64,000 nucleotides of DNA from NCBI GenBank assembly GCA_002371265.1, contig DFGT01000002.1, forward strand, positions 16,942 through 80,941. Direction: 5' to 3'. Both the position numbers and the translations under genes were made by a program. Below, piece after piece: positions 1 to 8,920 of this stretch (positions are counted from its first letter, which is position 1; each line of letters begins with the position of its first letter). The stretch comes from Bacteroidales bacterium UBA3743. Its GTDB lineage: Bacteria; Bacteroidota; Bacteroidia; Bacteroidales; Paludibacteraceae. Below the pieces are notes generated by a model. That model saw only the letters and a list, made by a program, of their open reading frames with translations. It was not told the origin of the DNA and searched no databases.

Positions 1-857
1 ATGTTCTTCCACTCGTTGAATCCGCCGATGTTGTAGGTCTCAGCGATTTTGCCGTTGTGGAAAATCACGTCGATTGCTCGTGCATGGTCTTCAACGTAAA
101 GCCAGTCGCGTACATTTTCTCCCTTGCCATACACAGGCAATGGTTTGCGGTGGCGGATATTGTTGATGAATAGAGGAATCAGTTTCTCTGGAAACTGGTA
201 AGGACCATAGTTGTTGGAGCAGTTGGTCACGATAGTAGGCATACCGTAAGTGTCGTGGAAAGCTCTTACAAAATGGTCAGACGAGGCTTTAGAAGCTGAA
301 TATGGAGAGTGTGGATTGTATTTTGTTGTCTCCAAGAAGAAATCCTTGCCGTAAGCTTCGTGGTGTTTGCCTGAGGAAGCTTTTGTAGTGAATGGAGGCT
401 CTACACCCTCTGGGTTTGTCATCTCCAAAGCACCATACACCTCGTCAGTAGATATGTGGTAGAAACGTTTGCCTTCGTATTTCTCAGGAAGCGACTCCCA
501 ATAAAGTTTTGCGGCTTGAAGCAGTGAAAGAGTACCCATCACGTTTGTCTTTGCAAAAGTGAAAGGATCCTTGATTGATCTGTCGACGTGGCTTTCTGCG
601 GCCAAGTGGATAATTCCGTCGATTTTCTCATCCTGCATGAGTTTGTAGAAGGAGTCGAAGTCACAGATGTCCATCTTCACAAACCTGTAGTTTGGCTTGT
701 TTTCAATGTCTTTCAGATTTTCAAGGTTTCCGGCGTATGTCAACTTATCAAGATTGATAATGTTGTATTCAGGATATTTGTTTACGAACAAACGGACTAC
801 GTGCGAACCGATAAATCCTGCGCCTCCTGTAATGACGATGTTTCTTTTAAAATTCAT
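1..857 (-). CDS. rfbB: dTDP-glucose 4,6-dehydratase, C-terminus cut by window edge
   Basis: This is an extended short-chain dehydrogenase that converts dTDP-glucose to dTDP-4-keto-6-deoxyglucose in the cytosol, the second step of dTDP-rhamnose synthesis for surface polysaccharide. The reading frame opens at ATG 857 with MNFKRNIVITGGAGFIGSH, which carries the GGAGFIGSH NAD-binding loop. It continues through HLAAESHVDRSI, the HISTDEVYG active-site segment (Thr-Asp-Glu typical of RmlB) and the PYSASKAS motif with catalytic Tyr and Lys. The window ends inside the conserved YNIGGFNEWKN segment, so about 285 of roughly 350-380 expected residues are present. The other rml genes would be expected beyond the left edge. 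Identification is firm from motif order; only the true 3' end is unknown. Confidence 0.95.
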   Translation of the reverse strand, partial: MNFKRNIVITGGAGFIGSHVVRLFVNKYPEYNIINLDKLTYAGNLENLKDIENKPNYRFVKMDICDFDSFYKLMQDEKIDGIIHLAAESHVDRSIKDPFTFAKTNVMGTLSLLQAAKLYWESLPEKYEGKRFYHISTDEVYGALEMTNPEGVEPPFTTKASSGKHHEAYGKDFFLETTKYNPHSPYSASKASSDHFVRAFHDTYGMPTIVTNCSNNYGPYQFPEKLIPLFINNIRHRKPLPVYGKGENVRDWLYVEDHARAIDVIFHNGKIAETYNIGGFNEWKN

Positions 858-920
858 ACTATTCAAGTGTATAATTTTTGCAAAGATATGGAAAAATGCT
901 GAATGATAAATATTCAATGC

Positions 921-949
921 AAAAAAAGAGACGATGCATGCACCGTCTC
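921..949 (-). terminator. Intrinsic terminator after tyrS
   Basis: Read on the minus strand, GAGACGGTG and CATCGTCTC can form a stem of about nine pairs (one G-T) with a small loop, followed directly by seven T. It lies 20 bases past the tyrS stop and ahead of rfbB, so it probably separates the two transcripts. Confidence 0.7.
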
Positions 950-969
950 CTTCAAAATATCTTATTTTT

Positions 970-2265
970 TTATTTTGCTACAATCAAGAAGTAGTTCTTC
1001 TTTCCGCGTTGAGCAAGAATGTATTTGCCGTTAAGAAGAGAATCCGCGTTGATTACGGCATCGTATGACGCCAACTTCTCTTTGTTGATTGCCACACCAC
1101 CGCCTTGAACCATCTTTCTCATTTCTCCTTTGGATGCGAACACTTTTGCTTTGTCTGTAAGCAAATCTGCTGCTGCTATGCCTGCCTCGATTTCGCTCTT
1201 TGCTACCTCAAACTGAGGAACGCCCTCGAATACAGAAAGCAAAGTCTCCTCGTCAAGTTTCTTCAAAGAGTCTGCTGTAGCGTTTCCAAACAAAATGTTG
1301 GATGCTTCAACAGCAGCTTCGTAATCCTCACGAGAGTGAACCATGACAGTAAGCTCTTCAGCAAGTTTCTTCTGAAGTGGACGCAAGTGTGGAGCTTCTG
1401 CCTGCTCTTTCACCAATCCTTCAATCTCCTCTTTTGAAAGAGACGTGAAGATCTTGATATACTTTTCTGCATCGTCGTCAGAAACGTTTAGCCAGAACTG
1501 GTAGAACTTGTATGGAGAAGTACGTTTTCTGTCAAGCCAAACATTACCAGACTCAGTCTTTCCGAATTTCTTTCCGTCTGCCTTAGTGATTAGAGGGCAA
1601 GTAAGAGCGTATGCCTCAGCGCCGCTGATCTTGCGGATCATCTCAGTTCCGGTAGTGATATTGCCCCATTGGTCGGCACCACCAAGCTGAAGCTTGCAGT
1701 TTTTAGTCTCATTCAAGTAGACGAAATCGTAACCCTGAAGAAGCTGGTAAGAGAATTCTGTGAACGACATACCGTCGGCTCCGTTCTCACCTGTGAAACG
1801 ACGTTTTACAGAATCCTTGCTCATCATATAGTTGACTGTGATAAGCTTGCCGATGTTGCGGATGAAATCAAGGAAAGTGAAGTTTTTCATCCAGTCGTAG
1901 TTGTTGACAAGTTCAGCCTTGTTTGGAGCGTCGCTGTCGAAATCCAAAAATTTAGAAAGCTGGGCCTTGATACACTCCTGATTGTGGCGAAGCATAGCCT
2001 CGTCGATAAGCACACGCTCCTGAGATTTTCCAGAAGGGTCGCCGATCATACCTGTCGCGCCACCGATAAGAGCAAGTGGCTTGTGTCCGGAACGTTGGAA
2101 ATGACGAAGCATCATCACACCAACGAGGTGGCCGATATGTAGTGAGTCGGCAGTAGGGTCAATGCCTAAGTATGCAGTTGTGACCTCTTTTTTCAACTGT
2201 TCTTCTGTGCCCGGCGTCATATCCTGAATCATGCCGCGCCATCTTAGTTCTTCAACGAAATTCAT
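970..2265 (-). CDS. tyrS: Tyrosyl-tRNA synthetase
   Basis: Class I aminoacyl-tRNA synthetase that charges tRNA-Tyr in the cytosol. The protein (431 residues from ATG 2265) has the HIGH motif at residues 43-46 and a KMSKS counterpart, KFGKT, near residue 234. Tyr-recognition segments such as YDWMKNFTFLDFIRNIG and QLGGADQWGN lie between them. An S4-like RNA-binding tail of about 70 residues includes MRKMVQGGGVAIN. I chose ATG 2265 because the only in-frame codon further upstream that could start is a TTG with no support. The length is normal for the TyrRS family. It is transcribed away from efp. A possible -7 element (TATTTTTG, complement of 2301-2308) lies upstream, with no clear -33 partner. 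Confidence 0.97.
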   Translation of the reverse strand: MNFVEELRWRGMIQDMTPGTEEQLKKEVTTAYLGIDPTADSLHIGHLVGVMMLRHFQRSGHKPLALIGGATGMIGDPSGKSQERVLIDEAMLRHNQECIKAQLSKFLDFDSDAPNKAELVNNYDWMKNFTFLDFIRNIGKLITVNYMMSKDSVKRRFTGENGADGMSFTEFSYQLLQGYDFVYLNETKNCKLQLGGADQWGNITTGTEMIRKISGAEAYALTCPLITKADGKKFGKTESGNVWLDRKRTSPYKFYQFWLNVSDDDAEKYIKIFTSLSKEEIEGLVKEQAEAPHLRPLQKKLAEELTVMVHSREDYEAAVEASNILFGNATADSLKKLDEETLLSVFEGVPQFEVAKSEIEAGIAAADLLTDKAKVFASKGEMRKMVQGGGVAINKEKLASYDAVINADSLLNGKYILAQRGKKNYFLIVAK

Positions 2266-2329
2266 ATAATTATTTTTCAATTTTCTTATAAAAGTGCACG
2301 CAAAAATAATATTTTTTAAGGAATATTAG

Positions 2330-2358
2330 TTGAATATCGCGTAATTAAACTAAATTTG
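2330..2358 (+). promoter_or_regulatory. Bacteroidetes-type promoter of efp
   Basis: TTG at 2330-2332 and TAAATTTG at 2351-2358 are separated by 18 bases, close to the Bacteroidetes sigma-ABfr consensus TTG-N19-TAnnTTTG. The distance to the efp start leaves a leader of roughly 30 bases. Confidence 0.6.
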
Positions 2359-2392
2359 CAGTCAGAAAAATAAAACGTAACTAAAATTTCTT

Positions 2393-2956
2393 ATGATTAA
2401 TTCACAAGATATCAAGATCGGAAGCTGCGTTCGTTTGGATGGCAAGCTTTATTTTTGTATTGATTTCCAGCATGTAAAGCCAGGTAAGGGTAATACAATC
2501 ATGCGTGTTAAGCTAAAGTGTGTAACTGATGGTCGCGTATTGGAGCGCCGCTTCGACATCGGTGAGAAGTTGGAGGATGTACGTGTTGAGCGTCGTGAGC
2601 ACCAGTACCTTTACAAAGAGGGTGAAGATCTAATCTTCATGAACAATGAAACATTCGAGCAGATTCCATTGAGCCCAGAATTGGTAACAGGTGTTGAGTA
2701 TATGAAGGAGGGTGACACTGTGGAGCTTGTTGTTGACGCTTCTACAGAGAACGTTCTTTTCGGCGAAATGCCAGTTAAGACTAAGCTTAAGGTTACTTAC
2801 ACAGAGCCAGGTATCAAGGGTGATACTGCAACTAACACTCTTAAGCCAGCTACTCTTGAGACAGGTGCGGAGGTACGTGTTCCTTTGTTCATCGAAGAGG
2901 GTGCAATCATTGAAATCGACACTCGTGACGGTTCATACCAGGGACGAGAGAGATAA
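2393..2956 (+). CDS. efp: Translation elongation factor P
   Basis: EF-P binds between the P and E sites of stalled ribosomes and speeds peptide bonds at consecutive prolines. The 187-residue protein has the expected three beta-barrel domains. The exposed loop is KPGKGN with Lys32 at the tip, the residue modified in many bacteria, and the C-terminal segment VPLFIEEGAIIEIDTRDGSY is the family signature. Length is standard. It has its own promoter and is followed by a terminator, so it looks monocistronic. The sequence does not show how Lys32 is modified; no epmA-like gene is present here. Confidence 0.97.
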   Translation: MINSQDIKIGSCVRLDGKLYFCIDFQHVKPGKGNTIMRVKLKCVTDGRVLERRFDIGEKLEDVRVERREHQYLYKEGEDLIFMNNETFEQIPLSPELVTGVEYMKEGDTVELVVDASTENVLFGEMPVKTKLKVTYTEPGIKGDTATNTLKPATLETGAEVRVPLFIEEGAIIEIDTRDGSYQGRER

Positions 2957-2983
2957 GAGACATTTTAATGTTTGTTCAATTTT

Positions 2984-3020
2984 GGGCGACGAGGCATTTC
3001 CTGCTAAGTTGCCCTTTTTT
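2984..3020 (+). terminator. Intrinsic terminator after efp
   Basis: GGGCGAC (2984-2990) pairs with GTTGCCC (3008-3014) across a 17-base loop, and six or seven T follow. It sits 28 bases after the efp stop. Confidence 0.65.
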
Positions 3021-3040
3021 GTTTTGCAAACATACAGGAC

Positions 3041-3346
3041 ATGAAGAAAATAAAAATAACAGTCGTCCGTAAGGCATGTTATACGGATTTGATGGAGAAA
3101 TATGAGAATCCGCTGGAGCATGCCTGTGACCTCAACGAGGGACAAGTGTTCATCGCGAACGGGTGGGAGAGACCAGAGGGTTTCTGCCTTAGTGCATGGG
3201 AGAGTATATCGCCTTTTGTGATGACTCTTGCTCATGGCGGTGAGAATTTCTACGGTGGATGGATGAAGAACCCGAAGTCGGCGATGATCTCTTGCAATGA
3301 TGGGTTTCGTCCCGTCTCCTTTTTGATTGAGACGATGGATGAATGA
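3041..3346 (+). CDS. TIGR04076 family small protein
   Basis: A 101-residue soluble protein of unknown function. It matches what I know of the TIGR04076 family: a start like MKKIKITVV, a central GQVF segment, PEGFCLSAWESI, a short ALxHGG-like stretch (TLAHGGENFYGG), and a SCNDGFRPVSFLIE ending. Three cysteines (in KACY, EGFC and ISCN) are spaced as in relatives and may bind a metal, which is an inference. The stop lies 31 bases before bcp, so the two are probably co-transcribed. That hints at a redox setting but does not prove one. ATG 3041 is the first in-frame start and follows the efp terminator closely. Confidence 0.75.
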   Translation: MKKIKITVVRKACYTDLMEKYENPLEHACDLNEGQVFIANGWERPEGFCLSAWESISPFVMTLAHGGENFYGGWMKNPKSAMISCNDGFRPVSFLIETMDE

Positions 3347-3377
3347 GGGAGAACGAAAGACGAAAAACAATAATAAT

Positions 3378-3833
3378 ATGAATATAGGAGATAAAATACC
3401 TGCTATTCTTGGCAAGGATCAGGATGGCAATGAGATAAAGGCGGAAGATTTCCGAGGAAAGAAGTTGGTGCTCTACGCTTATCCCAAAGACAATACTGGC
3501 GGATGCACAGCTGAGGCTTGCTCTTTACGTGACCACAGGGCAGAATTGTCAGCAAAAGGTTACGAAATTATCGGAGTGAGTAAGGATTCAGCAGCGTCGC
3601 ATAAGAAATTCATTGAGAAGCAAGAATTGAATTTTAATTTAATCGCTGATACTGATACATCTCTGCTTCAGGCTCTTGGTGCGTGGGGTGAAAAGAAGTT
3701 TATGGGTAAAACTTGTATCGGCACTCTCCGTACTACTTTTCTTGTAAATGAGGAAGGCATCGTCACTCATATATTCACTCCGAAAGAGATAAAGACCAAA
3801 CAACATGCCGAACAGATTTTGGAAGTGATATGA
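3378..3833 (+). CDS. bcp: Thioredoxin-dependent peroxiredoxin, BCP/PrxQ type
   Basis: Cytosolic thiol peroxidase that reduces hydrogen peroxide and organic hydroperoxides with thioredoxin. The 151-residue protein starts MNIGDKIPAILGKDQDG at ATG 3378; upstream in-frame codons overlap the preceding gene and lack family similarity. The active site reads NTGGCTAEACSLRDH: the peroxidatic Cys and the resolving Cys five residues later are both present, as in BCP/PrxQ. The usual Pro of TPGC is Gly here. The remaining core (VLYAYPKDN, EIIGVSKDS, GTLRTTFLVNEEGIV) is canonical. It lies 31 bases after the TIGR04076-like gene and 137 bases before a separately promoted barrel gene. Confidence 0.95.
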   Translation: MNIGDKIPAILGKDQDGNEIKAEDFRGKKLVLYAYPKDNTGGCTAEACSLRDHRAELSAKGYEIIGVSKDSAASHKKFIEKQELNFNLIADTDTSLLQALGAWGEKKFMGKTCIGTLRTTFLVNEEGIVTHIFTPKEIKTKQHAEQILEVI

Positions 3834-3910
3834 TATTTGCAAAAAAGTGTCATTTCGCCCAAATGATATATAAAATCTGTTCTAAATGTACAAATGAATG
3901 CCGAAAAGTG

Positions 3911-3940
3911 TTGTGAAACAATATTAATTTGTTAGTTTTG
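3911..3940 (+). promoter_or_regulatory. Promoter of the outer-membrane protein gene at 3971
   Basis: TTG at 3911-3913 is followed after exactly 19 bases by TAGTTTTG at 3933-3940, a full match to the Bacteroidetes TTG-N19-TAnnTTTG promoter. Transcription should start a few bases later, giving a leader of about 25 bases. Confidence 0.75.
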
Positions 3941-3970
3941 CATCGATTAAAACGTTTTAAAAGCAATAAC

Positions 3971-4684
3971 ATGAAAAAACTTATTTTTGCTTCAGCAGCT
4001 CTTTGTGCAGCTGCTACTATCTCAGCACAGGAGGTGGTTGAGGCTCAACCTCAGACACAATCTCAGGTAGAGGAGGCTCCAGTTTCAACAGCTAAAAACT
4101 TCAAGCCAGGTTCTGAAAGATTTGGTGCTGAGGCTGGTCTTTATCTAGGCAGTGGTTTCGGTTTGAACGGTGGAAATCTAAACTTCAACTTCACTTTGTC
4201 TGACGAGTGGATGATTCGTTTAGGTTTTGGTCTAACTGTAGTCAAGAATGCAGAAACTGATGAGAATGAGAGAAATCACCATACTACAACTACTAATTTC
4301 AACGTAAAACCAGGTGTTGTTTACTCTTTCACAGGTACAGATCGTCTAGAGCCATATGTTGGAGCTGAATTTGTATTTGATCTTGGATCAGAGTGTCAAT
4401 ACGATGAGGAAGAGACGGAAGAAAAGGTTGTGGACACAAGCAATAAGACAAGAACTCCTTCTTATGGTGGTAACGCATTTACAGGTTTCAACTTCTACGT
4501 TGCTAAGGATCTTTACATAGGAGCTGAGGTTGGTTTTGGTTTTGCTATTACTCCAGATGCACATAATGTTAAAACAGATGCAGAGGGTAAAGTAAATGAT
4601 TCAAAGGACAACAAGGCAAAATCTCATACAACAGTAATCAACCCTGTCGTAACTCCATCAGTTCGTGTTGGTTGGAAGTTCTAA
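3971..4684 (+). CDS. Small outer-membrane beta-barrel protein
   Basis: A 237-residue secreted protein from ATG 3971, with signal peptide MKKLIFASAALCAAATISA cut before QEVVEAQ. A Gln/Glu/Pro-rich stretch (residues about 20-45) precedes alternating hydrophobic strands with turns rich in Gly, Asp and Asn. The end, TPSVRVGWKF, closes with the aromatic residue typical of barrel proteins folded by BAM. Eight to ten strands fit an OmpX/OmpW-like barrel, possibly an 'outer membrane beta-barrel protein' of the PF13505 type. Substrate or role cannot be told. It has its own promoter and a strong terminator, so it stands alone. The in-frame TTG 42 bases upstream was not used because it would bury the signal peptide. 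Confidence 0.75.
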   Translation: MKKLIFASAALCAAATISAQEVVEAQPQTQSQVEEAPVSTAKNFKPGSERFGAEAGLYLGSGFGLNGGNLNFNFTLSDEWMIRLGFGLTVVKNAETDENERNHHTTTTNFNVKPGVVYSFTGTDRLEPYVGAEFVFDLGSECQYDEEETEEKVVDTSNKTRTPSYGGNAFTGFNFYVAKDLYIGAEVGFGFAITPDAHNVKTDAEGKVNDSKDNKAKSHTTVINPVVTPSVRVGWKF

Positions 4685-4707
4685 TCAATTAGAATATATA
4701 AATTACA

Positions 4708-4745
4708 AATGCGGAATGCTAAATTGTTAGCACTCCGCATTTTTT
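4708..4745. terminator. Bidirectional terminator between convergent genes
   Basis: AATGCGGA (4708-4715) pairs with TCCGCATT (4734-4741), and an inner TGCTAA/TTAGCA stem extends the hairpin. Six T follow on the plus strand and an A-rich flank serves the minus strand. It lies between the convergent barrel gene and beta-galactosidase gene and probably ends both. Confidence 0.75.
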
Positions 4746-4764
4746 ATGTCTTATTTGGCATTTT

Positions 4765-7700
4765 TCATTTGGCATTAACCTTGTAAGTCTCTGCAGTTTC
4801 TTCTGATTTCAATAGATATACCCCTTTGTTGGATACTCCGTCAATCTCAGAAGGCATATGTCCGTCGTTGATCTCTATTGTTTTTAATAGACGACCGGCA
4901 ATATCATACAATTGGTATTCCCCATTCGGTATAATGTTGTCATCCGAGATGGAAATGACGTCGGTATGAGTTGTCGACTTGAATCTTATCCAGTCGATGT
5001 TGACGTACGACCCTTCGATTAATAGTTTCAGAATGTGTTTGCCTTTGCTTATCTCACTTGTCGACGCCGATATCGTCTGGTATGTCTCCCAATCTTTGCC
5101 TTGTGGCACCTCTATCTTATCTGTGACTGCTTTGCCATCAATGAACAAAGAAAAACCAGAACCTTCCAAACCTGATGCCACTCTCAACTCCAATTCGTAA
5201 GTCTCAGTGCGTGCCACGTCTACTGTGTATTCAAGCCACTCTCCCTTTGATGTCCAACCGATAGCATAACCTCCACCGTCTACTTCGGTGATATCCACGT
5301 CGTCATTGCGATATACAGACCCATGGTTTGCTGCATCGTCATCTTGGAATGCAAGTCCGGCACCGCCTTCGTCATAATTCTCTGTCTCCAATACACCAGG
5401 AATAGCGATTACTCCGTCGTAAGGTTTTTGCTCTGGCTTTTCAAAGTTGATTTCCGGATAATCTACCACTTTGTCGCTCGTCGACAGATTCTTGAATCCA
5501 AGTTTTGCTATCTCCGACAAGTTTTCCACCTTCCCCTTCAACGGGCATATTCTAAATTTGTGGCTATAGTCTTTCTTAGGCATCATCATCTGGTCGCCTT
5601 GTGGTTTGGCTCCCCATGAATTGACACCTCCAAGTCCTTGCTGCTGCAAGTCGACGCGAAGGGTGATGTCTTTGTTGTTGCCAAGATCCCATGGATAGAC
5701 AGTTTTTTCCAAATCCTCAGGTGTGTGATGTTGGGCATTCATCTCCATGTATGGAGAGCCAACCACCATCAATCCTACGCCGACAGAGTTGGTGAGTGCA
5801 GCCCAACGAACATTTGTACGCTGACCTGTCTCGCTTATCTCCATATATTTAATAGTGGTGGAGTCGACGAGAGTGTTGTAGAGTCCTTCAAAAGCACTTG
5901 CGTTTCTTCCGAAGTAGTTCTCGTGAGGTCCACGTCCAAGATATGTCAGTCTTTCAAATCCGCCAGGCACAGTGATGAGTGTGCCGATGTTTGGAATCTC
6001 ATCCAGGCTTCCGTCTGGACTCAATGTGTATTCCACAATGATATCTCCGCTTCCGTAGATCGTGTAACTCATATTCATCGCGGAACTTCCTGCTTCTGGG
6101 AATGAGATCTTGAAGTCGACGCGAGTCTCTTGGTCAGACACTTTTGTCACATTTGATGAGTTCACCTTTCGTTTGCTTCCTGCGTATCTCCACTCGCTGC
6201 AACGGTTTGCCATGTTGTTTCCTTTGTCGTTGTCTGTCGTGGCGCGCCAGAAGTTAGGCTCCGGACCATTCTTGATGAGCTGGATGCCATCGCTTGAATA
6301 GTTGGTGATCATTCCGTTCTTTGTGTTGATCTCAACCGAAAAATCGGAGCCTGTCACTTTGAGAGTTCCGTCAGACTCTGTTGTCGTCTGCTTAGGTAGA
6401 GACGCAATGTTGATTTTTGGAGAATATCCCTCTCCTAAATTTAAGCGGATCTGATCGTGGGCAATGCTGTGTCCTGCTTTTGCCCAATGTTGTGAATTTT
6501 TCAGACGAAAATCAAAATCAAGTTGGTATGAAGAGCCGGCTTTTACATATTTAGGTTTCTTGTAGTCCAAAGTGAACTCTTTTGTAGAGCGTGGATTGAC
6601 ATTTGTTGAAGATGCGTCAATCGCTCCACTTGCGATTTCAATTCCGTCTTCCTTCAGACTCCAGAATCCTTCCGCAATGTCGTTGATATTGGTAAAATCA
6701 AAGCGGCTTTCGATTGTGAACTTGCCAGACGCAGCGTCTTTCTCCTTCACCAGGATGTTCTGATAAGCATGTTTCACCTCCCAAATCTCAGGTTGCAAAG
6801 ATCGGTCGGGAAAAACGATTCCGTTAGCACAGAAATTGTCGTCGTTAGGTCTGTCGCCCCACAGACCGCCATAGTTGAAGTATTCGGAGTCGCCACGTCT
6901 TAATCCTTGATCAATAAAATCCCAGATAAATCCTCCGAAGGTGCGAGGATTGGAATAAAACGCATCCACATATTTCTGAATCTCACCCACGCTGTTGCCC
7001 ATTGCGTGTTCGTACTCGCAAAGCATGAATGGCTTGTTGTTATTGTTGTAAGTCGACACTCCCCATGGGTCACAGTACATACAGCTTTGTACGTCGGCAT
7101 TATTATTGTCGCCCTCGTAGTGCACCGGACGGGTGTTGTCTGCCTGGTGGGCATACTCACGCATAGAAGCGAACACGTTTCCCCAGCCAGCCTCGTTTCC
7201 AAGAGACCAGATGATCACGCATGGATGGTTTTTGTCTCGTTGAATCATAGACGACATACGTTCCAGACAGGCAGGACGCCAATTGTCATCACTCTTAGGA
7301 AGCTTGTCGTTGGCTCCATGCGACTCCACATTACACTCATCCAACACATATATACCTAGACTATCGCAGATGTCGTAGATGCGTGGATCATTAGGATAGT
7401 GGGATGTACGCAAAGCGTTGATATTGAAATTTTTCATCAATGCCACGTCGTTGAAAATCAGTTCGGTAGACAATACACGACCATTATCTGGATCAATTTC
7501 ATGACGGTTGACCCCACGCAATATGATAGGGGAGTTGTTGACATAGAAACGTGTGATGCCTTTGGAATCCTTTTTAAGCTCCACTTTGCGGAATCCGATT
7601 TTCGCACTCTCCACCTGCACCGTCTTTCCATTTGCATCTTTCAATGAAATGACCGCAGAATATAGGTTTGGCGACTCTGCCGACCAAAGACGAGGCGCGT

Positions 7701-8691
7701 CCACAGGAATTTGGAAGCTTACGGAAGCCTCTTTGCCTGGCTCGATGGAAGAGATTGTTTTGCTCTGTGGAGTAAATATCTCTTTGCCCGACTTGTCGTA
7801 AAGACCGAGCTCGACTGTAAGAGCCGACTCTGTGGTTTTGTCAAAATTGTCAACCCAGACAGTGGTGTTCAGAATTCCGTCTTTATAGTTTGACGCAAGA
7901 GTAGCGTCGATTTGGAAATCTTGAATATGAGTTTTTGGAGTGGCATAGATGTAGACGTCTCGCATTATTCCGGCAAGACGGATGAAATCTTGGTCTTCAA
8001 GCCAGGAGCCGTCGCACCAACGGAACACCTGCACAGCGATTTCGTTGTCGCCAGATAGGTTTAGTTTGTCTGTCACGTCAAATTCGTGGTCGGTGAAAGA
8101 ATTTTCGCTATATCCCACAAATTTTCCGTTCACCCACACATAGTAGGCAGACTCAACACCTTCAAAATGCAGGCGGATACGTTTGCCATCCCAGTTGGCA
8201 GGCACTTTGAATGTGCGTTTGTAGTGACCTACTGGATTGAAATTTTTTGGTGCGGCTGGTGCGGATATATAGTCGCTGGCACTCCACGGGTAGATTACAT
8301 TTGAGTAGATGGGGTGGTCGTAGCCAAGAAGCTGCCATGAGCTAGGCACTTTGATATCGTCCCAACCAGAGACGTCATAGCCCACTTTGAAGAAATTGTC
8401 ATTACGTTGAGATGGCTTGTCGACGTGGAAAAATTTCCATGTGCCGGAAAGAGTCTGGTACCATTCTGACGATTTCCTGTTCGCCTTGATTCCCTCTTCA
8501 ATAGTGGAGTAGGGCATCGACGTTGCGTGAGGCTTCAACGTGTTGACGGTGAAGGTTTTGGGATTGCCGTCCCATTCGGTCCAAGATTGTGCAGCCAATC
8601 CAAATGGAGTAAGCAAAGCGGTGACAACAGTCGCTTTGGCTAAAAAACGCATTACGCAATGCCTTTTTTCATTTGAGTAGTTGTGTTTCAT
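4765..8691 (-). CDS. Secreted GH2 beta-galactosidase with CBM6-like domain and T9SS sorting tail
   Basis: A 1308-residue glycoside hydrolase family 2 enzyme expected to release beta-linked galactose from glycans outside the cell. After a signal peptide (MRFLAKATVVTALLTPFGLAAQS, with an optional 13-residue extension to ATG 8691) come the sugar-binding, immunoglobulin-like and TIM-barrel domains. The acid/base Glu lies in GNEAGWGN (about residue 498) and the nucleophile in CEYEHAMGNS (about 559). A LacZ small-chain domain spans about 770-1050. A CBM6-like jelly roll follows (about 1097-1230, with ETENYDEGG and GEWLEYTVDV). The last 65 residues (YDIAGRLLKTIEI, GVYLLKSEETAETYKVNAK) look like a type A T9SS signal. 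Classical LacZ has about 1020 residues, so the tail is extra. Galactosidase specificity is inferred from LacZ-like architecture. No PUL genes adjoin it. Confidence 0.9.
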   Translation of the reverse strand: MKHNYSNEKRHCVMRFLAKATVVTALLTPFGLAAQSWTEWDGNPKTFTVNTLKPHATSMPYSTIEEGIKANRKSSEWYQTLSGTWKFFHVDKPSQRNDNFFKVGYDVSGWDDIKVPSSWQLLGYDHPIYSNVIYPWSASDYISAPAAPKNFNPVGHYKRTFKVPANWDGKRIRLHFEGVESAYYVWVNGKFVGYSENSFTDHEFDVTDKLNLSGDNEIAVQVFRWCDGSWLEDQDFIRLAGIMRDVYIYATPKTHIQDFQIDATLASNYKDGILNTTVWVDNFDKTTESALTVELGLYDKSGKEIFTPQSKTISSIEPGKEASVSFQIPVDAPRLWSAESPNLYSAVISLKDANGKTVQVESAKIGFRKVELKKDSKGITRFYVNNSPIILRGVNRHEIDPDNGRVLSTELIFNDVALMKNFNINALRTSHYPNDPRIYDICDSLGIYVLDECNVESHGANDKLPKSDDNWRPACLERMSSMIQRDKNHPCVIIWSLGNEAGWGNVFASMREYAHQADNTRPVHYEGDNNNADVQSCMYCDPWGVSTYNNNNKPFMLCEYEHAMGNSVGEIQKYVDAFYSNPRTFGGFIWDFIDQGLRRGDSEYFNYGGLWGDRPNDDNFCANGIVFPDRSLQPEIWEVKHAYQNILVKEKDAASGKFTIESRFDFTNINDIAEGFWSLKEDGIEIASGAIDASSTNVNPRSTKEFTLDYKKPKYVKAGSSYQLDFDFRLKNSQHWAKAGHSIAHDQIRLNLGEGYSPKINIASLPKQTTTESDGTLKVTGSDFSVEINTKNGMITNYSSDGIQLIKNGPEPNFWRATTDNDKGNNMANRCSEWRYAGSKRKVNSSNVTKVSDQETRVDFKISFPEAGSSAMNMSYTIYGSGDIIVEYTLSPDGSLDEIPNIGTLITVPGGFERLTYLGRGPHENYFGRNASAFEGLYNTLVDSTTIKYMEISETGQRTNVRWAALTNSVGVGLMVVGSPYMEMNAQHHTPEDLEKTVYPWDLGNNKDITLRVDLQQQGLGGVNSWGAKPQGDQMMMPKKDYSHKFRICPLKGKVENLSEIAKLGFKNLSTSDKVVDYPEINFEKPEQKPYDGVIAIPGVLETENYDEGGAGLAFQDDDAANHGSVYRNDDVDITEVDGGGYAIGWTSKGEWLEYTVDVARTETYELELRVASGLEGSGFSLFIDGKAVTDKIEVPQGKDWETYQTISASTSEISKGKHILKLLIEGSYVNIDWIRFKSTTHTDVISISDDNIIPNGEYQLYDIAGRLLKTIEINDGHMPSEIDGVSNKGVYLLKSEETAETYKVNAK

Positions 8692-8717
8692 GGTAGTTTA
8701 AATAATATATGATAAGG

Positions 8718-8749
8718 CAAACGTATAAATTCGGTTTAAGCAAATCAAA
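8718..8749 (-). promoter_or_regulatory. Promoter of the GH2 gene
   Basis: On the minus strand TTTG (8746-8749) is followed after 20 bases by TACGTTTG (8718-8725), matching the Bacteroidetes promoter. The predicted leader is only about 20 bases. Confidence 0.6.
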
Positions 8750-8920
8750 TATTTTCAAGTGTAATTTTGCCTTTGGTAACAAATGTTAAATAGTTTCATT
8801 GTAATGTTAAGGCGATGTTACAAATGCATATTGTATGTGGGAAAAATGTCTGTTTGTAAAAAATCGGTGAAAAGTGGGAAAATTGTAAATGATAATGAGA
8901 AAAAAGGCTTTTTATTCAGG

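Noticed and set aside
2933..3415. 160-codon minus-strand frame
   Set aside because: It overlaps the efp terminator, the TIGR04076-like gene and the bcp start on the opposite strand; no protein pattern.
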